This document shows, one piece after another, positions 1-6,407 of a stretch of DNA of 8,322 nucleotides. Below the pieces are notes generated by a model. It saw nothing but the letters and a program-made list of their open reading frames with translations, searched no databases and was not told the DNA's origin. Position numbers and translations under genes: made by a program. The stretch's first letter is position 1. Every line of letters begins with the position of its first letter. The stretch is from Peptococcaceae bacterium UBA4997 (GTDB taxonomy: Bacteria > Bacillota > Dehalobacteriia > UBA4068 > UBA4997): contig DGYV01000013.1 of the NCBI GenBank assembly GCA_002398485.1, forward strand, positions 31,266 through 39,587. The letters run 5' to 3'.

Positions 1-320
1 GTAGTTTTACCGTCTGCCACTATTTCCACAGTAAAGGCTCGGCTGATGATGATGGGCATTTCTTCCGTAACAGCTGTTTCCGCAGTGGGGATGAGTTTAT
101 CCTCCTCCTGTAAGCTCAAATCCAGCTCTTCAAGCACTTCTCCTACCGTTGAACCGTTGCTTTCCAGGTGATAAACCTGTTCACCGTCAATAACGGTTAT
201 ATTTTTGGTGTCCGTAATAGCGGCTGCAGCCACCGTTACCACCAGAACAATAAGCAGAACAGCTAAACTTAAAATCCCAGCCGCTTTTTGGGACGTTTTA
301 CTACTTAAATCCACTTTCAA
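1..320 (-). CDS. YabE-like cell-wall protein, N-terminal part (DUF348), cut by window edge
   Basis: About 106 codons are visible; the rest lies beyond the left edge. The translation shows a short polar N-terminus, one hydrophobic segment at about residues 14-35 (AAGILSLAVLLIVLVVTV) that would act as a signal anchor or uncleaved signal peptide, then a DUF348-type domain at about 41-95 (ITVIDGEQVYHL, TVGEVLEELDL) and the beginning of a second repeat (FTVEIVADGKT). In the family, such repeats precede a G5 domain and a C-terminal 3D (lytic transglycosylase-like) domain in extracellular peptidoglycan-acting proteins. Position just after tatD matches B. subtilis yabE. The start is ambiguous: SD AGGAGG (325-330) lies 4 bases before TTG (320) and 10 before an in-frame GTG (314). 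It has its own strong promoter at 404-432. The identity is firm for the N-terminus; the enzymatic end is inferred from the family. Confidence 0.82.
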   Translation of the reverse strand, partial: MKVDLSSKTSQKAAGILSLAVLLIVLVVTVAAAAITDTKNITVIDGEQVYHLESNGSTVGEVLEELDLSLQEEDKLIPTAETAVTEEMPIIISRAFTVEIVADGKT

Positions 321-397
321 AAATCCTCCTCATGTGGCCCATATACAGCGCTGATAAACACATTCACGCCGTATAGCAGGCTTTTAGCAATAAGCAT
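317..397 (-). CDS. Possible 26-codon leader ORF before the YabE-like gene
   Basis: An ATG at 397 opens 26 codons (MLIAKSLLYGV... ending GPHEEDF) closed by TGA at 317-319. This stop overlaps the TTG start of the next gene by two bases (TTGA), and the SD AGGAGG of that gene lies inside the small ORF. The ATG sits seven bases after the predicted -10 box, so the transcript would begin at or very near the A of ATG: the ORF would be leaderless. A short open frame of this length can arise by chance, and I recognise no homolog. It is listed because the placement of both ends is suggestive of translational coupling. Confidence 0.25.
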   Translation of the reverse strand: MLIAKSLLYGVNVFISAVYGPHEEDF

Positions 398-403
398 GGC
401 ATA

Positions 404-432
404 ATTCTAACAAGCAGGGGGAAATATGTCAA
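404..432 (-). promoter_or_regulatory. Sigma-A type promoter for the YabE-like gene
   Basis: The minus strand shows a perfect -35 TTGACA (427-432), a 17-base spacer, and -10 TAGAAT (404-409), five of six bases matching consensus. The predicted start of transcription is around 397, about 77 bases before the TTG start codon. It is the strongest promoter match in the window and makes the YabE-like gene independent of metG-tatD. Confidence 0.75.
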
Positions 433-472
433 ATTTTTATTAAAATTTTACTCTTTAAAAACTTGACAAAAC

Positions 473-484
473 AAACAGCTGTTT
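473..484. repeat. 12-base perfect palindrome
   Basis: AAACAGCTGTTT reads the same on both strands. It lies about 40 bases upstream of the -35 box of the YabE-like promoter in otherwise non-coding AT-rich DNA. It could be a dimeric regulator site, but it matches no operator that I can name, and short palindromes are expected occasionally by chance. Confidence 0.3.
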
Positions 485-559
485 AGCAGGAGTTTTTTAA
501 AAACCAGTTTACATAATTCTTGTTGCATAAATATTCTTAAAAATTTTATTTTAATTTTT

Positions 560-636
560 CCATGCTGGTTTAGCTGGGCTTTTTCAATAAACCCCAGCTA
601 AAAGCTTCACGAATTTTTTAAGCTAAAAAAACATGG
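560..636. repeat. Nested inverted repeats able to form a three-way junction
   Basis: Arms TTTAGCTGGG (569-578) and CCCAGCTAAA (593-602) are perfect reverse complements separated by 14 bases. Beside them AGCTT/AAGCT arms (about 602-606 and 619-623) form a second small hairpin, and an outer pair CCATG/CATGG (560-564 and 632-636) encloses both. A further direct copy of the 14-base motif AAACCCCAGCTAAA occurs at 673-686, matching 589-602. No T-run follows the 10-base hairpin directly on either strand, so a simple terminator is not the best explanation. Confidence 0.55.
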
Positions 637-661
637 TTTTTTTTGCCCTCAAAACAAGCAC

Positions 662-714
662 AAAAAAAGCCCAAACCCCAGCTAAATCAGCCTGTGCCGA
701 GTATTTGAGCTTTT
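662..714 (-). terminator. Probable Rho-independent terminator after tatD
   Basis: Eight bases after the tatD stop codon the minus strand has AAAAGCTCAAA (704-714), which pairs with TTTGGGCTTTT (665-675) over 11 positions with one G-U pair. The 28-base interior can form a small CAG(G)CT/AGCTG hairpin. The distal arm runs into seven consecutive T residues. The stem is AU-rich and the loop is large, so the termination strength is uncertain, but it is the best candidate for ending the metG-tatD transcript before the next promoter. Confidence 0.45.
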
Positions 715-722
715 AAAAATTT

Positions 723-1502
723 TTAATTTAAGCCATACACCTTAAATGCATTATGAGTAGTATTTTCCGCTATGGTTTCTAAGCTTTCACCTCGTATAGC
801 GGCTATTTTTTCAGCAACCAACCTAACATAAGCGGGTTCGTTGGTTTTGCCGCGATAAGGTTCAGGTGTTAAATATGGACAATCCGTTTCCACCAATAAA
901 TAGTCAAGTGGCATTTTTGCCACTACCTCAGGCAGAGCACGCGCATTTTTATAAGTTACAGGCCCGGCTATTGAAATATAAAAACCCAGATTAATGGCTT
1001 CCTTGGCCATTTCCCAACTCCCTGAATAGCAGTGCATTATCCCGCCGTTTACGCCCGCTTTTTCCTTACGCACTATCTTCATAAGATCCGCATGTGCATC
1101 ACGGTCGTGGATAACTATGGGCTTATGCAGATCCTGCGCTAAATGTATTTGCTCTATAAATGCCTTCTTTTGGGCTTCCCTAGGCGAAAGATCGCGGTAA
1201 TAATCCAGCCCTATTTCACCTATGGCCACAACTTTGGGGCTTTGGGCCAATTCCGCCAGCCTTTGGTAAATTTCCTTAGTTAAGGTTTGGGCATCATGCG
1301 GATGGATACCCACCACAGCATGAATATGCTTATGCTTTTCCGCCAGGTAAACGGCATAGAGAGAAGATTGCCAGTCATAGCCTATGGTAGCTATATGGGA
1401 AACCCCTGCCAAATGTGCCCGCTCCAAAACGCCTGGCAAATCCTTCGCCAGCTCGGGCTCATTCAAATGGGCATGGGTATCGAACAAGTTTATAGCCGTC
1501 AT
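723..1502 (-). CDS. tatD: TatD family metal-dependent deoxyribonuclease (YabD)
   Basis: 259 residues, the usual length of the family. TatD proteins are cytoplasmic TIM-barrel hydrolases of the amidohydrolase superfamily with Mg-dependent 3'-5' DNase activity. All the expected metal ligands are visible: HxH (H10, H12, in FDTHAHL), E96 in AIGEIGLDYY, H132 in PIVIHDRDAH, H157 in MHCYSGS, and D207 in VETDCPYLTP, followed by the typical RGKTNEPAYV segment. The ATG start overlaps the metG stop by one base (TAATG), so translation is probably coupled; the SD-like AGGGTG lies within the end of metG. metG-tatD adjacency is widespread in Bacillota. Some members of this branch have other or unknown physiological substrates, so the DNase role is taken from the family. 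Confidence 0.95.
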   Translation of the reverse strand: MTAINLFDTHAHLNEPELAKDLPGVLERAHLAGVSHIATIGYDWQSSLYAVYLAEKHKHIHAVVGIHPHDAQTLTKEIYQRLAELAQSPKVVAIGEIGLDYYRDLSPREAQKKAFIEQIHLAQDLHKPIVIHDRDAHADLMKIVRKEKAGVNGGIMHCYSGSWEMAKEAINLGFYISIAGPVTYKNARALPEVVAKMPLDYLLVETDCPYLTPEPYRGKTNEPAYVRLVAEKIAAIRGESLETIAENTTHNAFKVYGLN

Positions 1503-3463
1503 TATTTCACCCTGCCGCCCGGGTTGATTTCAGCAGGAACTTCCAATACCGCCATTTTATCACCATGGGAGGCGGCCAAAATCATACCGCAGGATTCTAT
1601 GCCCCTTAGTTTTGCAGGTTTTAAGTTGGCAACCAGCACCAACTGCTTGCCCACCATTTCCTCGGCCGTATAATGCATGGCAATGCCGGAAACGATGGTA
1701 CGTTCTTCCTTGCCCACCAATACCTGCATTTTCAAAAGCTTATCCGCCTTGGGCACTTTTTCACAAGAAATTACTTTGGCTACCCTAAAGTCCAGCTTGG
1801 CAAAATCATCTATGGTTATTTCGGGAGCTATAGGCACAAATTCCGCCTCCGCCTTGGCGGCGGCTTCCGCTTTAGCGGCTGCAGCAGCGGCTGCGGCGGC
1901 TTTTTCTTCCTGCTCTTTTAAGAAGGCATCAAAATCGATACGCGGGAAAAGGGGCTCGCCCCTTTCTATTTTAGTATTTACGGGAAAACCGCCCCAAACC
2001 AGGCTCTCCCAATTTTGTTTTTCGGCCCGGTCACTTATACCCATTTGAGCCCATACTTTAGGTGCTGTATTCGGCATAACAGGGCTTATCATGATAGTGG
2101 TTTGGCGAATAACTTCCGCCAAATTATAAAGCACCGTTTGCAGTTTGGCGGTTTGGCCCGCCTTGTTCAAGGCCCAGGGTGCCGCTTCATCTATATATTT
2201 ATTGGCTTTATTCACCAGCTTCCACACGGTTGCCAGTGCATTGGCAGGATCTATTTTATCCATATAGGCTTCGAACTGCGGCAAAACTTCCTGCGCCATC
2301 GCAATCAGCTCGGCATCAAATTCTGTAGGTTCGGCAGGTGTTTTCACAATACCGCCCTGAAATTTTTCAATCATAGAAGTGGTACGGCTGAGCAAATTGC
2401 CGTAATCGTTGGCTAAGTCTATATTGATGCGGTTTACCAGCGCTTCCTCGCTGTAGGTAGCATCCAGCCCGTAACCCATTTCCCTAAGCAGGAAATAGCG
2501 AATGGCATCCACGCCGTAGCGTTCCACTAAAATAACAGGGTCTACCACATTGCCTTTGGATTTGCTCATTTTACCGTCCGACATCATGAGCCAGCCGTGA
2601 GCCAGCACCTTTTTAGGCAAGGGCAAATCAGCCGCCATCAAAATGATAGGCCAGATGATGGAGTGAAAACGAATGATGTCTTTAGCCATCAAATGTACAT
2701 CGGCAGGCCAAAGTTTTTGGTAAAGGCTATCGTTTTCTGTGCCGTAGCCCAATGCGGAAATATAGTTGACAAGCGCGTCGAACCACACATAAATAACGTG
2801 TTTTTCATCGAAAGGCACTGGAATGCCCCAGTTAAAAGTAGTACGGGAAACGCACAAGTCCTCCAGCCCTTGTTTCACAAAGTTGATCATTTCATTTTTA
2901 CGGCTGGCAGGTTGAATAAAGTTTGGGTTTTTTTCTATGAATTGCAGCCAGCGATCGGCATATTTACTCATTTTGAAGAAATAGCTCTCCTCATGCGTAA
3001 GTTCCACAGGACGTCCGCAATCAGGGCATTTGCCGTCTACCAATTGGCGTTCCGTAAACAGGGTTTCACAAGGGGTACAATACCAGCCCGTATATTCGGA
3101 TTTATAAATATCACCCTGATCATAGATTTTTTGGAAAAGAGCCTGCGCCACTTTTTGGTGCCTGGGCTCAGTAGTACGGATAAAATCATCGTATTCTATA
3201 TTTAAAAGCTGCCATAATTCTTTTATACCTGCCACTATATGGTCAATGAATTCCTGCGGGGTTTGGCCCACTTCCTCCGCGCGGCGCTGTAATTTTTGGC
3301 CGTGCTCATCCGTGCCTGTTAAAAAATAGGTATCATAACCACGCATTTTTTTATAGCGGATCACCGCATCTGCAGCCACGGTTGTATAAGCGTGGCCTAT
3401 GTGCAGTTTATCGCTGGGGTAGTAAATGGGCGTTGTCAGGTAAAACTTTTTGTTTTCTTCCAT
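1502..3463 (-). CDS. metG: Methionyl-tRNA synthetase with C-terminal tRNA-binding domain
   Basis: 653 residues. It charges tRNA-Met with methionine in the cytoplasm. The class I catalytic core carries HIGH (21-24) and KMSKS (298-302). The connective domain has a four-cysteine zinc knuckle, CTPC (129-132) and CPDC (146-149). The anticodon-binding helical domain spans about 340-490, including NDYGNLLSR and the NKYIDEAAPW segment. The C-terminal Trbp111-like tRNA-binding OB fold covers about 549-653 (DFAKLDFRVAKV, GIESCGMILAA), which in related enzymes mediates dimerisation. Between them lies an alanine- and lysine-rich linker (521-541) with nine consecutive alanines. Start: ATG with SD GGAGG (3470-3474) six bases upstream. 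A near-consensus promoter lies before it. The leader of about 85 bases is too short for a T-box, and I see no T-box sequence. It overlaps tatD by one base. Confidence 0.97.
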   Translation of the reverse strand: MEENKKFYLTTPIYYPSDKLHIGHAYTTVAADAVIRYKKMRGYDTYFLTGTDEHGQKLQRRAEEVGQTPQEFIDHIVAGIKELWQLLNIEYDDFIRTTEPRHQKVAQALFQKIYDQGDIYKSEYTGWYCTPCETLFTERQLVDGKCPDCGRPVELTHEESYFFKMSKYADRWLQFIEKNPNFIQPASRKNEMINFVKQGLEDLCVSRTTFNWGIPVPFDEKHVIYVWFDALVNYISALGYGTENDSLYQKLWPADVHLMAKDIIRFHSIIWPIILMAADLPLPKKVLAHGWLMMSDGKMSKSKGNVVDPVILVERYGVDAIRYFLLREMGYGLDATYSEEALVNRINIDLANDYGNLLSRTTSMIEKFQGGIVKTPAEPTEFDAELIAMAQEVLPQFEAYMDKIDPANALATVWKLVNKANKYIDEAAPWALNKAGQTAKLQTVLYNLAEVIRQTTIMISPVMPNTAPKVWAQMGISDRAEKQNWESLVWGGFPVNTKIERGEPLFPRIDFDAFLKEQEEKAAAAAAAAAKAEAAAKAEAEFVPIAPEITIDDFAKLDFRVAKVISCEKVPKADKLLKMQVLVGKEERTIVSGIAMHYTAEEMVGKQLVLVANLKPAKLRGIESCGMILAASHGDKMAVLEVPAEINPGGRVK

Positions 3464-3554
3464 GGTGTGCCTCCGTTTTTTTCTTTTATTTAAGCCGTTT
3501 GAGTATTTTCAAGCTCTTTCGGTAATAAGCCGCTTTTTGCAAACCTACATATTT

Positions 3555-3582
3555 ATTATAGCCATTTTATGAGCATGGTCAA
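3555..3582 (-). promoter_or_regulatory. Sigma-A type promoter for metG-tatD
   Basis: On the minus strand -35 TTGACC (3577-3582) and a perfect -10 TATAAT (3555-3560) are separated by 16 bases. The -35 box overlaps the TGA stop of rsmI (3579-3581). The expected transcript begins near 3548 and leaves a leader of about 85 bases before the metG ATG. The leader has only weak dyads (for instance TTGA/TCAA around a six-base loop) and no known riboswitch. Confidence 0.65.
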
Positions 3583-4415
3583 GATTTTTTAAGTTTCAGC
3601 CCCAATTCATAAAGTTTGCTTACAGGCAAACCGTAACGTAAACCCAATTCCTTGGCTGCGGCTTTATGCTTCATGCCGCCTGCCAGCAAACGGGCAAGCT
3701 CCGCCGTTAAAAATTCTTCCGTATAGGTTTGAGCCCCCTTATTTGCCTTTGCACCTTCCACCACCAGCACATATTCACCCTGTGGCTCCCGCTCCTGCCA
3801 AAGCAGGTTCAGCTCACTTAAGCTGCCCCTGTTCACTTCCTGAAATTTTTTGGTGAGCTCCCTGCATACTGCCGCTTTTCTATTTTCACCAAAAGCTTCC
3901 TGTAAATAGTTCAAGCTTTGCCTTAAACGGTGGGGCGCTTCATAAAAAATCAGGGTACGTTCTTCCTGTGCTATACTTTTTAAATAATTGAGTCCTTCTT
4001 TGTTTCTGGGCAAAAAACCCTCAAAAGCAAATTTATCCGCAGGTAGGCCTGAAAGCACCAAAGCCTGAATCAAGGCACAGGGGCCGGGGATGGCATCCAC
4101 CTTAAAACCCGCTTCAATGGCGGCCGCCGCTATGGCAAAGCCGGGGTCGGAAATAACAGGGGTTCCCGCATCGCTTATTAAGGCTAAGGTTTTACCTTCA
4201 CTAAGCGCTGCCAAAAGCCCTTCCTCTTTAGCTTTTTCGTTATGCTTATAATAGCTGGTAAGCGGCTTTTTTATACCCAAATGCTTAAGCAGGCTGCCCG
4301 AATGACGGGTATCTTCCGCCGCTATCAGATCTGCCTCCTGCAGTGCTTCCGCCGCGCGGGGGCTTATATCCCCCAAATTGCCTATCGGCGTTGCCACCAA
4401 AATAAGCTTGCCCAT
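3579..4415 (-). CDS. rsmI: 16S rRNA (cytidine1402-2'-O)-methyltransferase RsmI
   Basis: 278 residues from the chosen ATG, a normal length. RsmI is a SAM-dependent tetrapyrrole-methylase-fold enzyme that 2'-O-methylates C1402 in the decoding centre of 16S rRNA. Visible family signatures are VATPIGNLGDISPRA (7-21), AEDTRHSG (33-40), LISDAGTPVISDPG (79-92), the PGPCA turn (110-114), FEGFLPR (131-137), FYEAPHRL (157-164) and CRELTKKFQE (184-193). The ATG at 4415 is preferred to an upstream in-frame TTG (4427), because GAGG (4422-4425) sits six bases before the ATG and the TTG would overlap that SD. It corresponds to B. subtilis yabC. A 133-base gap separates it from trmN6. The -35 of the metG promoter lies over its stop codon. 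Confidence 0.95.
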   Translation of the reverse strand: MGKLILVATPIGNLGDISPRAAEALQEADLIAAEDTRHSGSLLKHLGIKKPLTSYYKHNEKAKEEGLLAALSEGKTLALISDAGTPVISDPGFAIAAAAIEAGFKVDAIPGPCALIQALVLSGLPADKFAFEGFLPRNKEGLNYLKSIAQEERTLIFYEAPHRLRQSLNYLQEAFGENRKAAVCRELTKKFQEVNRGSLSELNLLWQEREPQGEYVLVVEGAKANKGAQTYTEEFLTAELARLLAGGMKHKAAAKELGLRYGLPVSKLYELGLKLKKS

Positions 4416-4548
4416 AATTATCCTCAACCTTTAATTTTTATTTACTTCTTCTTTAATAATGTTCAATACAATAAAACAAATTTGCTCATAACCTATCATC
4501 GCAGAAAGGGCAATGGCTATAAAATTACAGCATTAGAGAATAATTCCG
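4416..4548 (-). other. 133-base gap between trmN6 and rsmI
   Basis: This AT-rich spacer has no strong promoter: the best pairing is TTGCCC with TATGAG at a 17-base spacing, a weak match. It holds a 22-codon open frame, ATG at 4499 to TAA at 4431-4433, whose product has a hydrophobic core (ICFIVLNII) followed by charged residues. No SD precedes it, so I do not call it a gene. In B. subtilis the small gene yazA occupies this position; nothing here resembles its GIY-YIG product. Confidence 0.4.
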
Positions 4549-5301
4549 CTATTTAATAACACTCTTTAAGCATCTGCCCTGAAATATAGCCAACATTTCC
4601 TTTGTATAAACCTGCTTTTCTTTATATACCACCAAAGGCGGCATTACCGAAAGCCCAAGGTTTGCGTATTTTTGCCCTTCCGCCAGCACTATGTTAGGCT
4701 CTTTATCCGCCAGGGGATAAATCAAACGCAGCCTTTTGGGGGTGATACCGTATTTAAACATAAGCTGCATTATTTCGGCAAGCCTAGTCGGTCGGTGCAC
4801 CAAGGCCAGCCTGCCGCCGCTGTTTAAAAGTGCCGCTCCCTCACGCACCACATCTTCAAGCGAACAATGGATTTCCGTTCTGGCGGCGGCCTTTTCGGGG
4901 CTTTCGCTCACCCTGCCACTACCCACTTGGGCATAAGGTGGGTTTGAAACTACCAAACTATAGGAACCCTTGCCCAAAAGAAAGGACGCCTTTTTGATAT
5001 CGCCTTTTCTGAAAACTATTTTATGCTGAAGATCATTCAATTCGGCATTGGCTTTAGCCAATTCAAGTACCTTAGGCATAAGCTCCAACCCAGTATAGGA
5101 GGCATTGTGTTCTTTAGCCCATAAAAGCAAAGGAATGGCACCGTTTCCTGTACCTAAATCCACCACTTTATCGCGCGGGCGCACCTTTACAAAATCTGCT
5201 AAAAGCACAGCATCCAAAGCCATACAAAAATACTGGTCATCCTGAATTATTTTCAGGCCGCACCAGTATAGATCATCTATTCGTTGATTTTCGGTAAGCA
5301 T
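4549..5301 (-). CDS. trmN6: tRNA1(Val) (adenine37-N6)-methyltransferase family protein (YabB)
   Basis: 250 residues. It is a Rossmann-fold SAM-dependent N6-adenine methyltransferase of the YfiC/TrmN6/YabB family. SAM-binding motif I is VVDLGTGNG (46-54), the acidic residue after strand 2 is in GLELMP (71-76), and the catalytic motif is NPPY (120-123). The N-terminal LDAVLLADF segment and the conserved ARTEIHCSLEDVV, ALVHRPTRL and PLADKEPNIVL blocks are typical of the Bacillota YabB branch. E. coli YfiC modifies A37 of tRNA1-Val; the target here is inferred. The ATG start has its purine-rich SD GGGGAG (5315-5320) unusually far away, 13 bases, so initiation may be weak or start slightly upstream. 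It follows yabA after 57 bases. Confidence 0.88.
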   Translation of the reverse strand: MLTENQRIDDLYWCGLKIIQDDQYFCMALDAVLLADFVKVRPRDKVVDLGTGNGAIPLLLWAKEHNASYTGLELMPKVLELAKANAELNDLQHKIVFRKGDIKKASFLLGKGSYSLVVSNPPYAQVGSGRVSESPEKAAARTEIHCSLEDVVREGAALLNSGGRLALVHRPTRLAEIMQLMFKYGITPKRLRLIYPLADKEPNIVLAEGQKYANLGLSVMPPLVVYKEKQVYTKEMLAIFQGRCLKSVIK

Positions 5302-5358
5302 AAGTATGGCAATACTCCCCTTTTTCCGGTTTTGAGGAACGGCTTTAAAGTGCCGCCT

Positions 5359-5634
5359 TTATTGATTTTCACCTTTCAAAAAGGAAAGGCAGAACAGGCA
5401 TTCCTCACCCTCCCTGTTTTGGCCGTAATGCATGGGACAAATATGAAAGCCCTCGTTATATAGAGAAGTAAGGTTTTCCGTACCTTCATCCTGCACATTT
5501 TGATTCATCAAGCGTTCCAAAAGACGGCTGTTCTGAACTTCCAGCGCATCCACCCTTATCCTTAATTCCTGCATGGTAGTAAGCAAACGGTTCAGCTCTT
5601 CCTCCACCATCAACATGTCCTGACGCAGCGTCAT
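5359..5634 (-). CDS. yabA: Replication initiation control protein YabA
   Basis: 91 residues, shorter than B. subtilis YabA (about 119). YabA restrains initiation by binding DnaA and the clamp DnaN. The N-terminal half (about 5-45) is a heptad-patterned coiled coil ([22 protein letters not shown]) that would tetramerise. The C-terminal zinc-binding module is intact: H64, C66, H69 region (HICPMHYG) and C79, C82 in ECLFCLSFL. The linker between these parts (about 46-62) is short and acidic, which accounts for the reduced length. ATG start with GGGAG (5644-5648) nine bases upstream; 34 bases after ricT. Lying in one run with holB and tmk fits a replication-linked operon. The motif block is very specific, so the identification is secure despite the size. 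Confidence 0.9.
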   Translation of the reverse strand: MTLRQDMLMVEEELNRLLTTMQELRIRVDALEVQNSRLLERLMNQNVQDEGTENLTSLYNEGFHICPMHYGQNREGEECLFCLSFLKGENQ

Positions 5635-5668
5635 AATGTATCTCTCCCGTTAACTTTCATAACTGTTT

Positions 5669-6394
5669 TTAATCTTCCAGTTCCTTCAAATCATCCTCTG
5701 AAACGGTTGGGTCCTCGGACGGCAGCTCTAAACAATTACCGCAACATTCCTTATCACAGCTTTCCTCATGCTCAAATTTAAGGCAGCACATGAGCCTGCC
5801 GCAAATACCTGAAATTTTAGCGGGATTCAAAGATAAATTCTGTTGTTTAGCCATTTTTATGGATACAGGCTGAAAATCGCCCAATACCGCATGGCAACAA
5901 AGCTCCCTGCCGCAGGTAGAATAACCGCCCACCAGCTTGGCTTCGTCCCGCACGCCTATTTGTCTTAATTCTATACGGGTACGGAATACCGACGCCAAAT
6001 CCTTTACCAATTCACGAAAATCCACCCTGTTTTCAGCAGTAAAATAAAAGATGATCTTGCTTAAATCAAAGGTATAATTAACATCTATAAGTTTCATAGG
6101 TAATTTGTGTTTCTTAATTTTTTCCAGGCAAATAGTAAAGGCTTCCTTTTCGCTTTGCCTGTTTTTTTTGTTCTGCTTTTCATCCTCTGCCGTAGCTTTG
6201 GCTATGATATCCTTAACCGGCGAGGGCAAGGTGGTTTCATCTATTTCCCTCAAGGGCAAAACTACTTTGCCGTATTCAACGCCACGTGCGGTTTCCACTA
6301 TCACCGCATCGCCTATGCTCAATTCTATATCCTTAGGGCTAAAATAATATACTTTGCCCGCCTTGCGGAAACGGACACCTATTACCTGTTTCAT
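5669..6394 (-). CDS. ricT: PSP1 domain protein RicT (YaaT), short form with extra C-terminal cysteines
   Basis: 241 residues, shorter than B. subtilis YaaT (about 275). In B. subtilis RicT forms the Y-complex with RicA and RicF, carries [4Fe-4S] clusters, assists RNase Y in mRNA processing, and affects competence, biofilm and sporulation. The PSP1 core is clear: VGGYSTCGRELCCHAVLGDF (155-174), PVSIKMAKQQNLSLNPAKIS (176-195), and GICGRLMCCLKFEHE (196-210). Cysteines 161, 166, 167, 198, 203 and 204 are the conserved set. After this, where B. subtilis continues with a longer C-terminal section, this protein has a CDKECCGNC cluster (213-221) and an acidic tail. The ATG start has SD GGAGGT (6401-6406) six bases away. 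A hairpin-forming inverted repeat sits directly before the SD. Confidence 0.92.
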   Translation of the reverse strand: MKQVIGVRFRKAGKVYYFSPKDIELSIGDAVIVETARGVEYGKVVLPLREIDETTLPSPVKDIIAKATAEDEKQNKKNRQSEKEAFTICLEKIKKHKLPMKLIDVNYTFDLSKIIFYFTAENRVDFRELVKDLASVFRTRIELRQIGVRDEAKLVGGYSTCGRELCCHAVLGDFQPVSIKMAKQQNLSLNPAKISGICGRLMCCLKFEHEESCDKECCGNCLELPSEDPTVSEDDLKELED

Positions 6395-6407
6395 TTAATT
6401 ACCTCCA

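Larger units (their letters stand above)
321..722. other. 402-base AT-rich intergenic region between tatD and the YabE-like gene
   Basis: No credible protein gene other than the small leader ORF at its left end is present. In the direction of transcription it holds: a probable tatD terminator (662-714); a hairpin of A7/T7 arms around CCATG (about 625-643); a small AGCTT/AAGCT hairpin; a perfect 10-base inverted repeat (569-578 with 593-602); a palindrome (473-484); and the YabE-like promoter (404-432). The sequence is much richer in A and T than the flanking genes. No tRNA, riboswitch or known small RNA was recognised. Confidence 0.7.

Noticed and set aside
463..490. Plus-strand antisense promoter suggested by TTGACA at 463-468
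   Set aside because: No acceptable -10 hexamer occurs 15-19 bases downstream.
1287..3205. Several long plus-strand open frames opposite tatD and metG
   Set aside because: They lie antisense to genes with intact family motifs, lack SD sequences, and their translations (Cys/His/Phe-rich) look like shadows of the minus-strand codons.
3464..3554. T-box or SAM riboswitch in the metG leader
   Set aside because: The leader is only about 85 bases, has no T-box consensus, no terminator-like stem with a T-run, and no recognisable S-box core.
4413..4427. rsmI starting at TTG 4427
   Set aside because: That start would overlap the SD GAGG used by the ATG at 4415, and MGKLILVATPIGNL is the normal N-terminus of the family.
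4431..4499. 22-codon membrane-like small ORF before rsmI
   Set aside because: No SD and no nearby promoter of quality; hydrophobic frames of this length are easily produced by AT-rich spacers. Described under the gap but not called as a gene.
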